This document shows, piece after piece, positions 30,916 to 40,299 of a DNA stretch of 64,000 nt. Made by a program: the position numbers and the translations under genes. A model generated the notes under the pieces. That model was given only the letters and a program-made list of their open reading frames with translations. It was not told the origin of the DNA and ran no database searches. Position 1 is the stretch's first letter, and every line of letters starts with the position of its first letter. Source of the stretch: Ardenticatenaceae bacterium (GTDB lineage Bacteria > Chloroflexota > Anaerolineae > Promineifilales > Promineifilaceae); assembly GCA_020634415.1 (NCBI GenBank), contig JACKBT010000011.1, positions 1-64,000 on the forward strand. Reading direction: 5' to 3'.

Positions 30916-31326
30916 ATGAGCATTTCCCTACAAGAAGCCACTATCATTGTTGTCGAAGACGACCCCAACGCCCAACTCATCACCCTCGACCTGCTGCGTA
31001 TGGATGGCGTTACCCAATGTTATGCTCGTAAAACAGTCTCATCCGCCATTGCCTTCGCCGAACGACTGCCCCAAGTGGATATCTTCTTAGCCGACATCAA
31101 TATGCCTGGCGAAAGTGGCTACGATCTCTTGCAGCTTGTACGCCAACATGAAAAACTGAAGCAGGCCAAAGTTGTAGCTGTTACCGCTGGCACCCTCGAT
31201 GAGGATGTACGGAAAGTGCGCGAATTAGGGTTTGACGGTTTTATTGGCAAACCTATTAAACCAGCTTCATTCGCGCAGCAAGTTCAAGATATTCTAGATG
31301 GCAAGTCTGTCTGGCATTGGCGTTAG
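30916..31326 (+). CDS. Single-domain response regulator (receiver only)
   Basis: The 136-residue protein has the receiver signature: acidic VVEDDPNAQ, phospho-acceptor Asp in IFLADINMPGESG (residue about 58), Thr in VVAVTAGT and the conserved Lys in FIGKPIKP. There is no output domain, so it probably acts by binding another protein. No histidine kinase is near; its partner is unknown. A promoter is not obvious in the gap with hom. Confidence 0.88.
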   Translation: MSISLQEATIIVVEDDPNAQLITLDLLRMDGVTQCYARKTVSSAIAFAERLPQVDIFLADINMPGESGYDLLQLVRQHEKLKQAKVVAVTAGTLDEDVRKVRELGFDGFIGKPIKPASFAQQVQDILDGKSVWHWR

Positions 31327-31344
31327 GCAGCACCGGGAGGCATT

Positions 31345-31794
31345 GTGACTCTGACGCACACAACCCCTATCCATTTACAGCGTTCCACCTGGCCCGTTTT
31401 CTGGCTGCTTATTTCTCTACTCATTTTTACCGCCTGTTTGGGTGGGGGTGGTAATAATCAATCAAACCGCACGGGCGATGTAGTTCTGCTGGAACAAGGG
31501 GGGCAGGGGAAAGTTGTCTGTAGTGCTGCTTGTTTACAATGGGGACAATGTGGGGCGAAAACGGATGGCAGCGGCAATGTTGTTCTGGCTGGCCGAGGCG
31601 GGCCAACTGTCGTCAATCATGAACTCATCTTCCCCGCGCAGACCTCAGTTCTGATAGATGGACAAGAAGTTCGCACCTTACAGCCCATTTCTGGTGGTGA
31701 CCCCATTAGCATGAACTTCTATTATGTTGTCACCGCCGATGGCACCAATAAAGGCGGTTGGGTGGCTGGTTGGTGTGTTCAGGCTGCTCAGTAA
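31345..31794 (+). CDS. Small secreted lipoprotein, function unknown
   Basis: The 149-residue product (GTG start after CCGGGAGG) has an N-terminal hydrophobic stretch ending in FTACLGGGG, a plausible lipobox, then a Gly/Asn-rich spacer and a domain with three Cys (VVCSAACLQWGQCG), and a fourth near the C-terminus (GWCVQ). I do not recognise the family. It follows the receiver gene by 18 bases. Its stop is directly adjacent to the stop of the convergent PBP2 gene (no base between). Confidence 0.6.
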   Translation: MTLTHTTPIHLQRSTWPVFWLLISLLIFTACLGGGGNNQSNRTGDVVLLEQGGQGKVVCSAACLQWGQCGAKTDGSGNVVLAGRGGPTVVNHELIFPAQTSVLIDGQEVRTLQPISGGDPISMNFYYVVTADGTNKGGWVAGWCVQAAQ

Positions 31795-34203
31795 TTAATT
31801 TCCCACAAGCTCTGGATCAAAATTGAAGGTGAGTGAAGGGCAGGCACGTTCAGTGGTCTCTGAAAGGACTTCGCCATCCTCACCCACAATTGTTTCGGCA
31901 TATTGCTGCCCAACGCCAAAATAGGCGGCCATGACGTTGCAGGCCACAGGTGCGGCCCAGGCTGAACCTTCGCCACCATTAAAGATGAATACGGAGACAA
32001 CGATTTCTGGGTTTTCAAATGGAGCATACCCCACATACCAGGAGTGTGTGGGCAAAACGCGGCGATTGATGATGTCTTCAAAACGACACCAACCGCGTTC
32101 AATGGCGATGTTGTCACAATATTCGGCCGTTCCCGTCTTGCCGGCTGAGGTTACGCCCAAGGGGTTCAGCCATTCCACATATGTTGCTCCAGTATAAAAC
32201 TCTTCCTCGCTTATAAATGTGTTTACCAGGCGCAAACCTTCAGCCACATCTTCCAGGTACTCCCTGTCTACATCAGCAGAGTCAATGACTTCTGGTTGGA
32301 AGATGTAATTGCCATTTTCATCAAACTCCACATTGATAGTCGGATCGTCCAGGGGGTCGCCATTCGCATCTAGTAACACGGTTTCTCCATCTGGGCCGGG
32401 ATGGGCGCGAGCTACGATCTGGCTGTCGGCATTCACAATCACCACATTGCCATCTTCATCTGTCATGTGGTGAATTATGGAGGGCCGGTAGAGGAATCCG
32501 CCATTGGCAATAACGGCCGCCATCTGGGCCACCTGCATGGGTGTAGCTGCCATAAAGCCCTGCCCAATACCCATATTGTAATCATCACCAGTTGACCAGG
32601 GTTCACCTTGCGTTTGGGCTTTCCAGGCGCGGGTGGGCAGGTTGCCGGGGTTTTCCAGAGGGAGTTCGATGCCTTGCACGCGGCCAAAGCCAAATTGGGC
32701 GGCATAGGGTACGAGCCTATCCACTGTCAGCCCATCCACAAATTCGCCATCTTGGTTAAAGCCGCCGGTGATCTTGTAAAAGTAGATGTCGCAGGAGTTT
32801 GCCAGACCTGTGACGACGTTCATAAAGCCATGTTCACCGCCTGAGGCATTGATCCAGCAGACAAAGCTTTGGGCACGGCCCGGGTCGTTGGGGGCGAAGC
32901 GGTTGGGGATGGTGATTTCGCCGGGGGCGCGGAGCAGGCGCGAGGCGGAGACGACACCTTCTTGCAGGGCAGCAGCCGCGGGGACAATTTTGTAGGTGGA
33001 ACCAGGTGGATAGACGCTGCTGATGGCGTGGTTGACTAACGGCCGATAATCATTCCGCGCCAACCCCAGATAATAATCTACCGGCACTTCCGTCTGAAAA
33101 CGGTTGTTGTCAAAACCGGGCAGACTGACCATAGCCAATATTTCGCCCGTTTGCGGATTCATGGCCACAACGGCCGCTTGCTCCACCTCTGGAAACGTCT
33201 GCGCTCCCGTCACCTCATCCCGATTGGGCGTTTCCCGCCGCTGCTGCAACGCCTGTTCCAAAATATGAGTAGCCATCTCTTGCAGCTCTAAATCCAGCGT
33301 CAGGTGCAAATTCAAACCAGCTACCGATTCCTGCGCCGTGCCAATTTGGCGAATTTCCCGCCCTGTCCAGTCTTGCTCAATCTCGCGCACCCCCTTTTCG
33401 CCAGAAAGTTCCAACTCCATAGACGACTCTAACCCGGCCCAGCCCACACGGTCATCCCGCTCATAACCCAGCACCTCAATCCAATTTTCGTTGGGGATTG
33501 GCCCCATAAAGCCAATGATCTGGGCAGTATATTCCCCGCTGGGATAGTCGCGCAGTGGTTCGGGGATGACACGCACACCGGGCAAAAAGATGCTTTCCTG
33601 TTCAATACGATAGGCCAGCGTGATGGGAACACCGGTAGTAATAACGGCCGGGAGATATTGGGCGAAGCTCTGTTCTTGCACAATGCCGGCAATGCTATCG
33701 GGCAGCCGCTCTACCACACCGGCCTGATCCAGCGTTTCGCCCAGGGGCGCGTTGTAGATTTGGGCCAGACGACTGTAAGTGCTGACCAGTTCGGGGTTGG
33801 CTGTGGCGATTAGAGTTTGCTGCTGCACCGTATTGGTCACAGGCACACCTGTCAACAGAGAGAGACGCTCAAAAACAGCCTGGCGTTCACCTTCGTCACG
33901 GGGCAGAAAGGCGGGGGTGATGGTGACGTTGAAGCTGGAAAGATTGACGGCCAGGGGCGCGCCGTTGCGGTCAAAGATAACGCCGCGGGGCGCGTCTGTT
34001 TGCAGAAAGGCCAGGCGGTTTTCATCGGCTTGGGCCAGCAGGTCTTCACCCGATGTCTGTTGCAGGTAGAAAACGCGGTACAGCAGCAGGCCGAGGATGA
34101 TGATGAAGACGAGGCGGAGAAAGTATAAACGGCCGCTTAACCCCGGGTCTTCTTGTTCCTGCTGCTCCAGGTCTTCAATGCGCTCCCATCCCATTCGTGA
34201 CAT
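31795..34203 (-). CDS. mrdA: Class B penicillin-binding protein 2 (elongasome transpeptidase)
   Basis: PBP2 cross-links peptidoglycan during side-wall growth together with MreBCD. The 802-residue protein starts in the cytoplasm (MSRMGWERIEDLEQQEQEDP), has one membrane helix (about 29-46), a dimerisation region with RGVIFDRNGAPLAVN, and a transpeptidase domain with the SxxK motif in PPGSTYKIVPA, the SxN-like ANSCDIYFYKI and KTGTAEYCDN. The extra region near VVIVNADSQIVARAHPGPDG is longer than in the E. coli enzyme. It is the last gene of the mreBCD cluster on this strand, the standard arrangement. Confidence 0.95.
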   Translation of the reverse strand: MSRMGWERIEDLEQQEQEDPGLSGRLYFLRLVFIIILGLLLYRVFYLQQTSGEDLLAQADENRLAFLQTDAPRGVIFDRNGAPLAVNLSSFNVTITPAFLPRDEGERQAVFERLSLLTGVPVTNTVQQQTLIATANPELVSTYSRLAQIYNAPLGETLDQAGVVERLPDSIAGIVQEQSFAQYLPAVITTGVPITLAYRIEQESIFLPGVRVIPEPLRDYPSGEYTAQIIGFMGPIPNENWIEVLGYERDDRVGWAGLESSMELELSGEKGVREIEQDWTGREIRQIGTAQESVAGLNLHLTLDLELQEMATHILEQALQQRRETPNRDEVTGAQTFPEVEQAAVVAMNPQTGEILAMVSLPGFDNNRFQTEVPVDYYLGLARNDYRPLVNHAISSVYPPGSTYKIVPAAAALQEGVVSASRLLRAPGEITIPNRFAPNDPGRAQSFVCWINASGGEHGFMNVVTGLANSCDIYFYKITGGFNQDGEFVDGLTVDRLVPYAAQFGFGRVQGIELPLENPGNLPTRAWKAQTQGEPWSTGDDYNMGIGQGFMAATPMQVAQMAAVIANGGFLYRPSIIHHMTDEDGNVVIVNADSQIVARAHPGPDGETVLLDANGDPLDDPTINVEFDENGNYIFQPEVIDSADVDREYLEDVAEGLRLVNTFISEEEFYTGATYVEWLNPLGVTSAGKTGTAEYCDNIAIERGWCRFEDIINRRVLPTHSWYVGYAPFENPEIVVSVFIFNGGEGSAWAAPVACNVMAAYFGVGQQYAETIVGEDGEVLSETTERACPSLTFNFDPELVGN

Positions 34204-34216
34204 AATAGACTCTCTT

Positions 34217-34277
34217 AAAATTAGGAATTATGAGGGATGAATGATGAAGGAGTACCTGACTCCTCATTCATAATTCC
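34217..34277. repeat. ATTAGGAATTATGA-type inverted repeat between mreD and mrdA
   Basis: ATTAGGAATTATGAGGG is mirrored by CTCATTCATAATTCCTAATT around a short centre. It lies in the 78-base gap between two genes that otherwise should be co-transcribed. Confidence 0.6.
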
Positions 34278-34281
34278 TAAT

Positions 34282-34782
34282 TCATAATTGCACACGGCGG
34301 GGCTGCAAGGCGTTGATCAGGCGATCCAGCAGCCAGTAGATGGGCAAGATGAGGACGCTGTGCAGGATGATAAGAGGGAGGAGGGAAACGGCCGTTTCCA
34401 GCCCAATGCCATACCCCATCACATTCAACAAAATAAAATGCAGCCCCAAAAAGATAAACGTCGCCGCCGCCCCTTGCAGCAGCGGCAAAAAAAAGCGGTT
34501 CTGTGGAAACACCTGCGCGGCCAACACCGCCGCCAACACCGCCACCATAAACGTCAACGAACTCACGCCCATCGGAATCGTCGAAAACAGATCCTGGCAC
34601 ACCCCCGCCACAAACGCCCACACCACCCCCTCGTTCACGCCCCGCAGCGCCCCCCAGGCCAGGGCCACCAAAAACAAAAGCTGCGGCACAAACCCCAAAA
34701 CAGGAAAATGCGGCAAAACGGCCGCTTGCAGCACCGCCAACAGCAGCAAAAAAGGAGTGGCGACATAAATACTTGCCCCCAT
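34282..34782 (-). CDS. mreD: Rod-shape determining protein MreD
   Basis: MreD is an integral membrane partner of MreC and MreB. The product (about 166 residues) has five or six hydrophobic segments (FLLLLAVLQAAVLPHFP, LLFLVALAWGAL, VWAFVAGVCQDLFS and more) and the G-x-x-Q-D-L pattern GVCQDLFSTIPMG. Three starts are possible: TTG 34809, ATG 34794 and ATG 34782; the last lies one base past the mreC stop and gives a typical MreD N-terminus (MGASIYVATPFLL). It is between mreC and mrdA. Confidence 0.88.
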   Translation of the reverse strand: MGASIYVATPFLLLLAVLQAAVLPHFPVLGFVPQLLFLVALAWGALRGVNEGVVWAFVAGVCQDLFSTIPMGVSSLTFMVAVLAAVLAAQVFPQNRFFLPLLQGAAATFIFLGLHFILLNVMGYGIGLETAVSLLPLIILHSVLILPIYWLLDRLINALQPRRVQL

Positions 34783-34783
34783 C

Positions 34784-35641
34784 TCACTGCCCATCCACTG
34801 GTGAACCAAAAATATCCGTATTCACCGGCGCAAACCCCGTTACCACAAACACAATCTCCAGCGCCTCAAAATCAACCGCCGCCTGCACCGTCGCCTGCTG
34901 AAACAGCTCCGCCTCACTCCGCTCCACATCAATCACCCGGCCAATCACCATATCCTGCGGAAACTTGCCCCCCAGGCCCGAAGTCATCACCACCTCCCCC
35001 ACCGCTACCTGATACTGCAAATCAATCCACTCAATCGTCATCGAGCCGCCCAAGCCGCCACCGCGCAGCAGCCCCGTTGCCCGCGAATCGCCCAACCGCG
35101 CCGGAATGGAACTGGCACTGTCGGTAATGAGAACAACCTGGGCGGAATCGGCCGTTACCCGAAAAACCTGCCCCACCAAACCCCGCGTACCCTCCACCGG
35201 CATCCCCACCTGCACCCCATCATTCGTCCCCTTATCAATGATAATGCTGCGCACCGCCAGACTCGTGTCACTGCCGATCACCGTCGCCGTTACCCGCCGC
35301 AAATCAGGCGTTTCCCGCGCCTGGTTAAACAAATCCAGCAAAATCTGATATTCACCCTGAATCTCTCGCAACTGCTCCAACTCCCGCTCCATCGCATCAT
35401 TTTCTGCCTGCAAACGGGCAATTTCTGCCCGCGCTTCCACCAGGTCGGCGGGGCCAGCCAGCCGCTCCGCCAAAGCTGTGGCCGGGGTTGATGCGATTTC
35501 CAAAAGTCCAGCGAGAGGGTTTTGCAAGAAGGAGAAGGCATTATCAAGATTGCCCGTGCTGTCTAAAACCATTAGCAGCACCGACAACCCCAACAAAACT
35601 AAAAAAATACCCCACCGAATCCGCTGCGGTAAATCATTCAT
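34784..35641 (-). CDS. mreC: Rod-shape determining protein MreC
   Basis: MreC bridges MreB and the periplasmic/external cell-wall enzymes. The 285-residue protein has a short cytoplasmic start, one membrane helix (about 9-28, WGIFLVLLGLSVLLMVLD), a coiled coil (ARAEIARLQAENDAMERELE), then the beta-barrel domain with VTATVIGSDTS, IIIDKGTNDGVQVGMPV and DSASSIPARLGDSRATGLLRG. It is preceded by mreB (55 bases) and overlaps or abuts mreD. Confidence 0.95.
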   Translation of the reverse strand: MNDLPQRIRWGIFLVLLGLSVLLMVLDSTGNLDNAFSFLQNPLAGLLEIASTPATALAERLAGPADLVEARAEIARLQAENDAMERELEQLREIQGEYQILLDLFNQARETPDLRRVTATVIGSDTSLAVRSIIIDKGTNDGVQVGMPVEGTRGLVGQVFRVTADSAQVVLITDSASSIPARLGDSRATGLLRGGGLGGSMTIEWIDLQYQVAVGEVVMTSGLGGKFPQDMVIGRVIDVERSEAELFQQATVQAAVDFEALEIVFVVTGFAPVNTDIFGSPVDGQ

Positions 35642-35696
35642 ACCGAAACATCACCGCCCACTATCTACTGATTACTGACAACTGAACACTGACTAC

Positions 35697-36779
35697 TTAA
35701 TGATGTGTGCTGCCGCGATGCAGGCCAACCAGTGACCGCTGCCAAACTTCAATATTCTCCAACACGCGCCCCGCACCACGCGCCACACAAGTCATCGAAT
35801 CCTCGGCCACCCACACGCGCATCTTCACTGCATCTTCCAATCGTTCCGCCAAACCGCGAATCTGGGCCCCGCCGCCTGCCAGACAAATGCCCACTTCCAT
35901 CAAGTCGGCAATCAGTTCTGGCGGTGTTTCGTCAATGGCATCGCGCACGGTGTCCACGATGATGTTGATGGAGGGAGACATCGCTTCACGCAGTTCAATA
36001 CTGCTAATCTCAACGGACTGTGGCAAACCCGTAATCAGGTTGCGGCCACGCAAGGTCATCGTGCGTTCCTCCGGCAGGGGGAAGGCGGAACCGATGCCAA
36101 TTTTTACCCGCTCGGCCATGCGTTCACCGATGAGCAGGTTGTATTTGTTGCGGGCGTAGGTGATGATGTCTTCGTCCATTTCATCGCCAGCCACGCGAAT
36201 GGAGCGGCTGATGACGATGCCGCCCATGGCAAAGACGGCCACTTCGGTCGTGCCGCCGCCAATGTCCACAATCATGCTGCCGCGTGATTCGTTGACGGGC
36301 AGGCCAGAACCGATGGCCGCGGCCATTGGCTCTTCGATGAGATGGGCTTCTCTGGCTCCGGCGGAGATGGCGGCATCATAAACCGCCCGCTTTTCGACTT
36401 CGGTTACGCCGCTGGGAATGCCGACGACAACACGGGGGCGCGGAAAGGGGACGATCATCTGCTCATGGGCTTTGTCTATGAAGTATTTGAGCATGGATTC
36501 GGTGATTTCAAATTCGGAGATAACGCCATCGCGTAACGGCCGTATCGCCACAATATCCGCCGGTGTGCGCCCCACCATCTCCCGCGCCTCCGCCCCAATA
36601 GCCAACGGCTGGCGCGAGCGGCGGTTAATCGCCACCCACGAGGGTTCATTAATGACAATCCCGCGATCCCGAATGAAGACCAATGTGTTTGCTGTCCCCA
36701 GGTCTATGCCAATATCGAGTGAAAACAGGCCAAGCAGCCAGTCGAGTGGTCTAAACAATTCAGTTTTCCTTACATTCAA
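35697..36779 (-). CDS. mreB: Rod-shape determining actin homologue MreB
   Basis: MreB filaments guide side-wall peptidoglycan synthesis in rod-shaped cells. The 360-residue protein contains the actin-fold nucleotide motifs: IGIDLGTANTLVFI (phosphate 1), VDIGGGTTEVAVFAMGGI (phosphate 2), and GICLAGGGAQIRGLAERL (adenosine), plus VVVGIPSGVTEVEKRAV. The N-terminal MNVRKTELFRPLDWLLGLF could be a membrane-binding helix; it is longer than in many MreB proteins. First gene of the mreB-mreC-mreD-mrdA cluster. Confidence 0.96.
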   Translation of the reverse strand: MNVRKTELFRPLDWLLGLFSLDIGIDLGTANTLVFIRDRGIVINEPSWVAINRRSRQPLAIGAEAREMVGRTPADIVAIRPLRDGVISEFEITESMLKYFIDKAHEQMIVPFPRPRVVVGIPSGVTEVEKRAVYDAAISAGAREAHLIEEPMAAAIGSGLPVNESRGSMIVDIGGGTTEVAVFAMGGIVISRSIRVAGDEMDEDIITYARNKYNLLIGERMAERVKIGIGSAFPLPEERTMTLRGRNLITGLPQSVEISSIELREAMSPSINIIVDTVRDAIDETPPELIADLMEVGICLAGGGAQIRGLAERLEDAVKMRVWVAEDSMTCVARGAGRVLENIEVWQRSLVGLHRGSTHH

Positions 36780-36821
36780 TAATTACGCAATTACGTCATG
36801 ACGTAACTACTCAAGGGCCGC

Positions 36822-36850
36822 ATTATACCAATATGCCCCAGGCGTGGCAC
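36822..36850 (-). promoter_or_regulatory. Probable promoter of the mre cluster
   Basis: On the minus strand an extended -10 element TGGTATAAT (TATAAT at 36827-36822) is preceded after 17 bases by GTGCCA (36850-36845). The start of mreB is about 40 bases downstream, across a TAATTACG-type repeat (36780-36806). Confidence 0.5.
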
Positions 36851-36985
36851 ATTCGCCAATTTTTGCCCCTAAAAATGCCCAAACTTGTCCCAGCTATCTG
36901 AGAAAATGGTGAGTGGGCAAGGTTGTCAGGTTGTGATTTATTACTATGATTCGTATGGGCGGGTGATGTTAAGATTTAGAATTTG

Positions 36986-37033
36986 AAAGACGTAAGATGT
37001 AAACGTAACAATCCTTACATTTTACGTTTTAAT
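36986..37033. repeat. AAACGTAA-type inverted repeat, intergenic
   Basis: GACGTAAGATGTAAACGTAAC is mirrored by TTACATTTTACGTTTTA directly upstream of the next gene, ending about 3 bases before its ribosome-binding site. Confidence 0.6.
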
Positions 37034-37047
37034 CCAAGGGGACTGAG

Positions 37048-37458
37048 ATGGCAAGACAAGCGATGTTTGCAGGATTGGTATATGACGAGTATGAGCAGTT
37101 GGTGGGGACGGCCGTTGTCGGCCACGAAGCCAACTATGTGATTGATGACGACGGCTTTATGCGCCACATTGATGCCGAAATCGTGGACCGGCAGGTGCTT
37201 GGCTTCTTTCTGCAACAACTGGAAGACAACAAAGAGATGGCTGTGGAGCAAGCGCTTAACATGATGGGTACAGACGACATCTTTGCCAAAGCCGCTCTTG
37301 ATGCCCAACTGCGCAATATAGACATGGAACAGATCATCGCCCAGGGCATTCCCGAACAAGCCCGCAACATGCTGGGCATGTTAGGCTTCCGCATCATCAT
37401 CAACTTTCACGGCGAAGTCACCCGCCTCGACCAGCCGGCTGTACCGGATGAGGAGTAG
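37048..37458 (+). CDS. Conserved hypothetical protein, alpha/beta, cytoplasmic
   Basis: The 136-residue protein starts MARQAMFAGLVYDEYEQLVG after AAGGGGACTGAG. It has no signal peptide or membrane segment; an N-terminal beta part (ANYVIDDDGFMRHIDAE) leads to helices (QVLGFFLQQLEDNKEMAVEQ, FAKAALDAQLRNIDMEQIIA) and a C-terminal strand GFRIIINFHGEVTRL. I do not recognise the family, although such proteins recur in Chloroflexota genomes in my recollection. It stands alone between mreB and the sugar transferase gene, and is divergent from mreB. Confidence 0.65.
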   Translation: MARQAMFAGLVYDEYEQLVGTAVVGHEANYVIDDDGFMRHIDAEIVDRQVLGFFLQQLEDNKEMAVEQALNMMGTDDIFAKAALDAQLRNIDMEQIIAQGIPEQARNMLGMLGFRIIINFHGEVTRLDQPAVPDEE

Positions 37459-37500
37459 GCGGCAGGGTGTATGGGCTGTGTGTTTACGGCCGTTTACCCC

Positions 37501-37531
37501 ATTTACGATTGACGATTGACGATTGACGATT
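37501..37531. repeat. (GATTGAC)n tandem repeat, intergenic
   Basis: Four GATTGAC-type units lie between the hypothetical and sugar transferase genes. The family recurs at 47392-47424 and 49808-49850, there arranged with inverted arms. Confidence 0.65.
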
Positions 37532-37693
37532 CGGCCGAATCCCCCACAACGATTTGCCACAAACGGCCGTTCCCACCCCAAAATAACCGCATGTAGGATA
37601 ACTGTTTTGTCCACCTTGACCATCGCCCTGGGTAAACTGGTGGCACGGTGGAGCCTGCATTGAGCTTGCCGAAGTGACGCCGACCCCTCTCTT

Positions 37694-39109
37694 TTAGTAA
37701 GCCCCTTTACCAAAAAGCGAGTGGGGAATGGTTTGCAGGAGGATGCGGATGTCGAGAGCCAGAGACCAGTTTTCGATATAGTAGATGTCGAGCAGGCACA
37801 GTTCATCGAAGGTGAGGTCAGAACGGCCGCTTACCTGCCACAACCCCGTAATCCCCCCAATCACACTCAGCCGCTGCTGATGCCAGGGTTTGTACTGTGC
37901 CACCTCCTCCGGCAGCGGCGGGCGCGGCCCCACCAGGCTCATATTACCCACAAAGACATTGTAAATTTGCGGCAGTTCATCCAAACTGAGGCGGCGAATA
38001 AAACGGCCGACTCGCGTCAAACGCGGATCATCCTTCATCTTAAAAATCGGCCCGTCCGCCTCATTCAAATGAGCCAATGCTTCTTTTTGCCGTTCCGCAT
38101 CCACCACCATCGAGCGGAATTTGTACATTTTGAAACGACGGCCGTTACGCCCCACCCGTTCCGCCGAATAAAGCACCGGCCCCGGCGAATCCAGCTTAAT
38201 CGCCAGCGCAATCAGCCCCATCGCCAATAAAGCCGGAATGCCCCCCAAAACCACAATCGTCACATCCATTAGCCGCTTCAAAAGATATTGCCAACGGCTA
38301 ATCCCCACCTCACGCGCACTCAACATGGGAATCCCCGCCATATTGTTAAACTCCACCCGGTTCAGGCTCAATTGCAGCAAATCTGGCACCACATGCGCCT
38401 GCACATCGTGGTTCTGGCAAATGCGCAGCAGCGACAGGATTTCCTGGTTCATCTCCCCAGGCAGCACAATAAACACCGCATGTAAATCGGTATGCTCCCG
38501 CAAAATCATCTCCAGATCAGCACACGATCCCAGGTGCGGAATCCGGCCCAAGCCCACATTATTTTCCCCCGTGCCATCATCCAGATAGCCAATGGCGCGA
38601 TAGCCTAAATCTGGCCGTGCCAACAGCGTGCGAATCACGCCGCGCCCGGCCTCACCCGACCCAATTACTAGCACCCGATCCACCCGCTTATCTCGGCGAT
38701 AGAGTAAAGCCAACGCCCAACGCCGCACCAATCGTGCCAGACCCACACATAGCACAATAAACACCAACGCCCAAAACAGCATCAACCGCGAAAAAGGGGA
38801 GGGCTGCAAGAAAAAGGTGACGGCCATCATCAAAGCAATGCCCGCTGCCGTCGCATAAACCAGGCGCGACATCTCGTCAATCCAAAACTCACCGCGCCGC
38901 CGCCGCCACACGCCGCTCTGGGCAAAGGTCAGCAGCAGCAGCACCGTCAAAATCAACTGCTGCGGTAAATAGTTGACATAAGGTTCATCAAAGGTAACAG
39001 GCAGCAGCCATTCCCACCGATACCGCGCCAGGTAGGCCAGATAAAAGGCCACATTCATCAAAATCAAGTCTGTGCCAATTGTGATGGTGCGAATCGTTTG
39101 CTTCTTCAT
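37694..39109 (-). CDS. Polyprenyl-phosphate sugar-1-phosphate transferase (WcaJ/WbaP-type)
   Basis: This enzyme starts exopolysaccharide or O-unit synthesis by loading a sugar phosphate on undecaprenyl phosphate. The 471-residue protein has four N-terminal membrane helices, a Rossmann-like CoA-binding_3 domain (VLVIGSGEAGRGVIRTLL to HLGSCADLEMILRE), a fifth helix (about 290-312), and the catalytic domain with KLDSPGPVLYSAERVGRNGR, FKMYKFRSMVVDAE, RRLSLDELPQIYNVFVGNMS and GLWQVSGRSDLTFDE. All catalytic motifs are present. It is probably co-transcribed with the glycosyltransferase upstream. Confidence 0.93.
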   Translation of the reverse strand: MKKQTIRTITIGTDLILMNVAFYLAYLARYRWEWLLPVTFDEPYVNYLPQQLILTVLLLLTFAQSGVWRRRRGEFWIDEMSRLVYATAAGIALMMAVTFFLQPSPFSRLMLFWALVFIVLCVGLARLVRRWALALLYRRDKRVDRVLVIGSGEAGRGVIRTLLARPDLGYRAIGYLDDGTGENNVGLGRIPHLGSCADLEMILREHTDLHAVFIVLPGEMNQEILSLLRICQNHDVQAHVVPDLLQLSLNRVEFNNMAGIPMLSAREVGISRWQYLLKRLMDVTIVVLGGIPALLAMGLIALAIKLDSPGPVLYSAERVGRNGRRFKMYKFRSMVVDAERQKEALAHLNEADGPIFKMKDDPRLTRVGRFIRRLSLDELPQIYNVFVGNMSLVGPRPPLPEEVAQYKPWHQQRLSVIGGITGLWQVSGRSDLTFDELCLLDIYYIENWSLALDIRILLQTIPHSLFGKGAY

Positions 39110-39113
39110 TGTT

Positions 39114-39170
39114 TCAGAGAGAATCGAGACTCAATGGAGCCAATCTCCAGTCTCTAATCTCCAGCCTCCC
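39114..39170. repeat. (GGAGACT)n repeat overlapping the end of a glycosyltransferase gene
   Basis: Units of AATCTCC/AGTCTCT/AGACTCA type fill the gap and supply the last codons and TAG stop (39156-39154) of the upstream glycosyltransferase gene. Confidence 0.65.
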
Positions 39171-40299
39171 CTAATGCCCGCTGATAACTCCGCGCCATTT
39201 CCCGCCCGGATTCTGCCCATGAAAATTGCTGTGCCTGCGGGATGCCTTTTTGGCGTAATTCTTGGGCCAGTGCGGGGGATTGGAGAACGGCCGTTATCCC
39301 CCCCACCAACTGCGCCACCGAATCCGGCGCAAACAACAGCCCCGCCTCCCCCACCGCCTCCGGCATAGACGACACATTCGCCGCCACCACCGGCGTGCCA
39401 CACGCCATCGCCTCCACAATCGGCATTCCAAACCCCTCATACCGCGAAGGAAAAGCCAGCACCGTCGCCGCGTTATACCACAGCGGCAGCTCCTCGGCAG
39501 GCACATAGCCCGTAAAAATCACCCGCTCCTGCAAACCCAACGCCTCCACCCGCGCAAAAATCTCAGCAAACAGCCAGCCCTTGCCGCCCACCAGCACCAG
39601 GCATACATCACGCTGCGGCAGTTGCGCCAGGGCTTCCAGCAAAATGGGGATGTTCTTGCGTGGCTGCAATGTGCCTACGTGCAAAATGAAGCGTTCTGGC
39701 AGCCCCTTTTGCTGGCGAAATTGGGCGACGGTTTGGGGCGGAAACGGCCGATATTCCTCCCCCACTCCCGGCCTCACCACATCAATCTGCGCCAACGGCA
39801 CCCCAAAAAAGCGATGTACATCCTGCCGCCCGCTCTCCGAAATGGTGATCACCCGCCGCGCCGCCCGCACCGAACGCGCCGTTTGGCTGCGCAAATAAAG
39901 CCGCTGCCCCCGTGGAAAACTCTCAGGATAATACATAAAACTCAAATCATAAACCGTCACCACCGTCGGCCGCAAAGCCAACAACGGCGTAACAAAAGCC
40001 ATACTGTGCAGCAAGTCCAGGCCGTGCCGCTGTGCCAGCCAGGGCCAAACCAACTGCTCCCAGGCAATACGCACCAGCGGCCGCTCCGTCGGCCACCGGC
40101 TGGGCACAGTTATCAGATCAGGGCGTTGCAGAAAACGGCCGTGTTGTGTAAAAACCGTATAACGTAACCGCCCCTCTTCCCTGGGCAAATGGCGCAAAAC
40201 CTGGCTAATATACTGGTGAATACCCGCCTGCCGATAGCCCGCTTCGCCCGACAATAAATGGGCATTAATGCCAACACTACGCTGCCTTGTCTTCAACAT
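39154..40299 (-). CDS. GT4-family glycosyltransferase
   Basis: The 381-residue protein begins MLKTRQRSVGINAHLLSGEA and has two Rossmann-like halves; the C-terminal GT-B domain shows ILHVGTLQPRKNIPILLEAL, VFTGYVPAEELPLWYNAA and the E-x7-E-like motif FPSRYEGFGMPIVEAMACGT of family GT4. It transfers a nucleotide-sugar-derived residue to an exopolysaccharide intermediate, as suggested by the adjacent sugar-phosphate transferase. ATG 40299 is preferred to GTG 40302. The C-terminal residues GEAGD are encoded by the GGAGACT-type repeat. Confidence 0.9.
   Translation of the reverse strand: MLKTRQRSVGINAHLLSGEAGYRQAGIHQYISQVLRHLPREEGRLRYTVFTQHGRFLQRPDLITVPSRWPTERPLVRIAWEQLVWPWLAQRHGLDLLHSMAFVTPLLALRPTVVTVYDLSFMYYPESFPRGQRLYLRSQTARSVRAARRVITISESGRQDVHRFFGVPLAQIDVVRPGVGEEYRPFPPQTVAQFRQQKGLPERFILHVGTLQPRKNIPILLEALAQLPQRDVCLVLVGGKGWLFAEIFARVEALGLQERVIFTGYVPAEELPLWYNAATVLAFPSRYEGFGMPIVEAMACGTPVVAANVSSMPEAVGEAGLLFAPDSVAQLVGGITAVLQSPALAQELRQKGIPQAQQFSWAESGREMARSYQRALGEAGD

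Noticed and set aside
34288..35127. 279-codon plus-strand frame across mreD and mreC
   Set aside because: Antisense to two firmly identified genes; translation is Pro/His/Gln-rich with no recognisable pattern.
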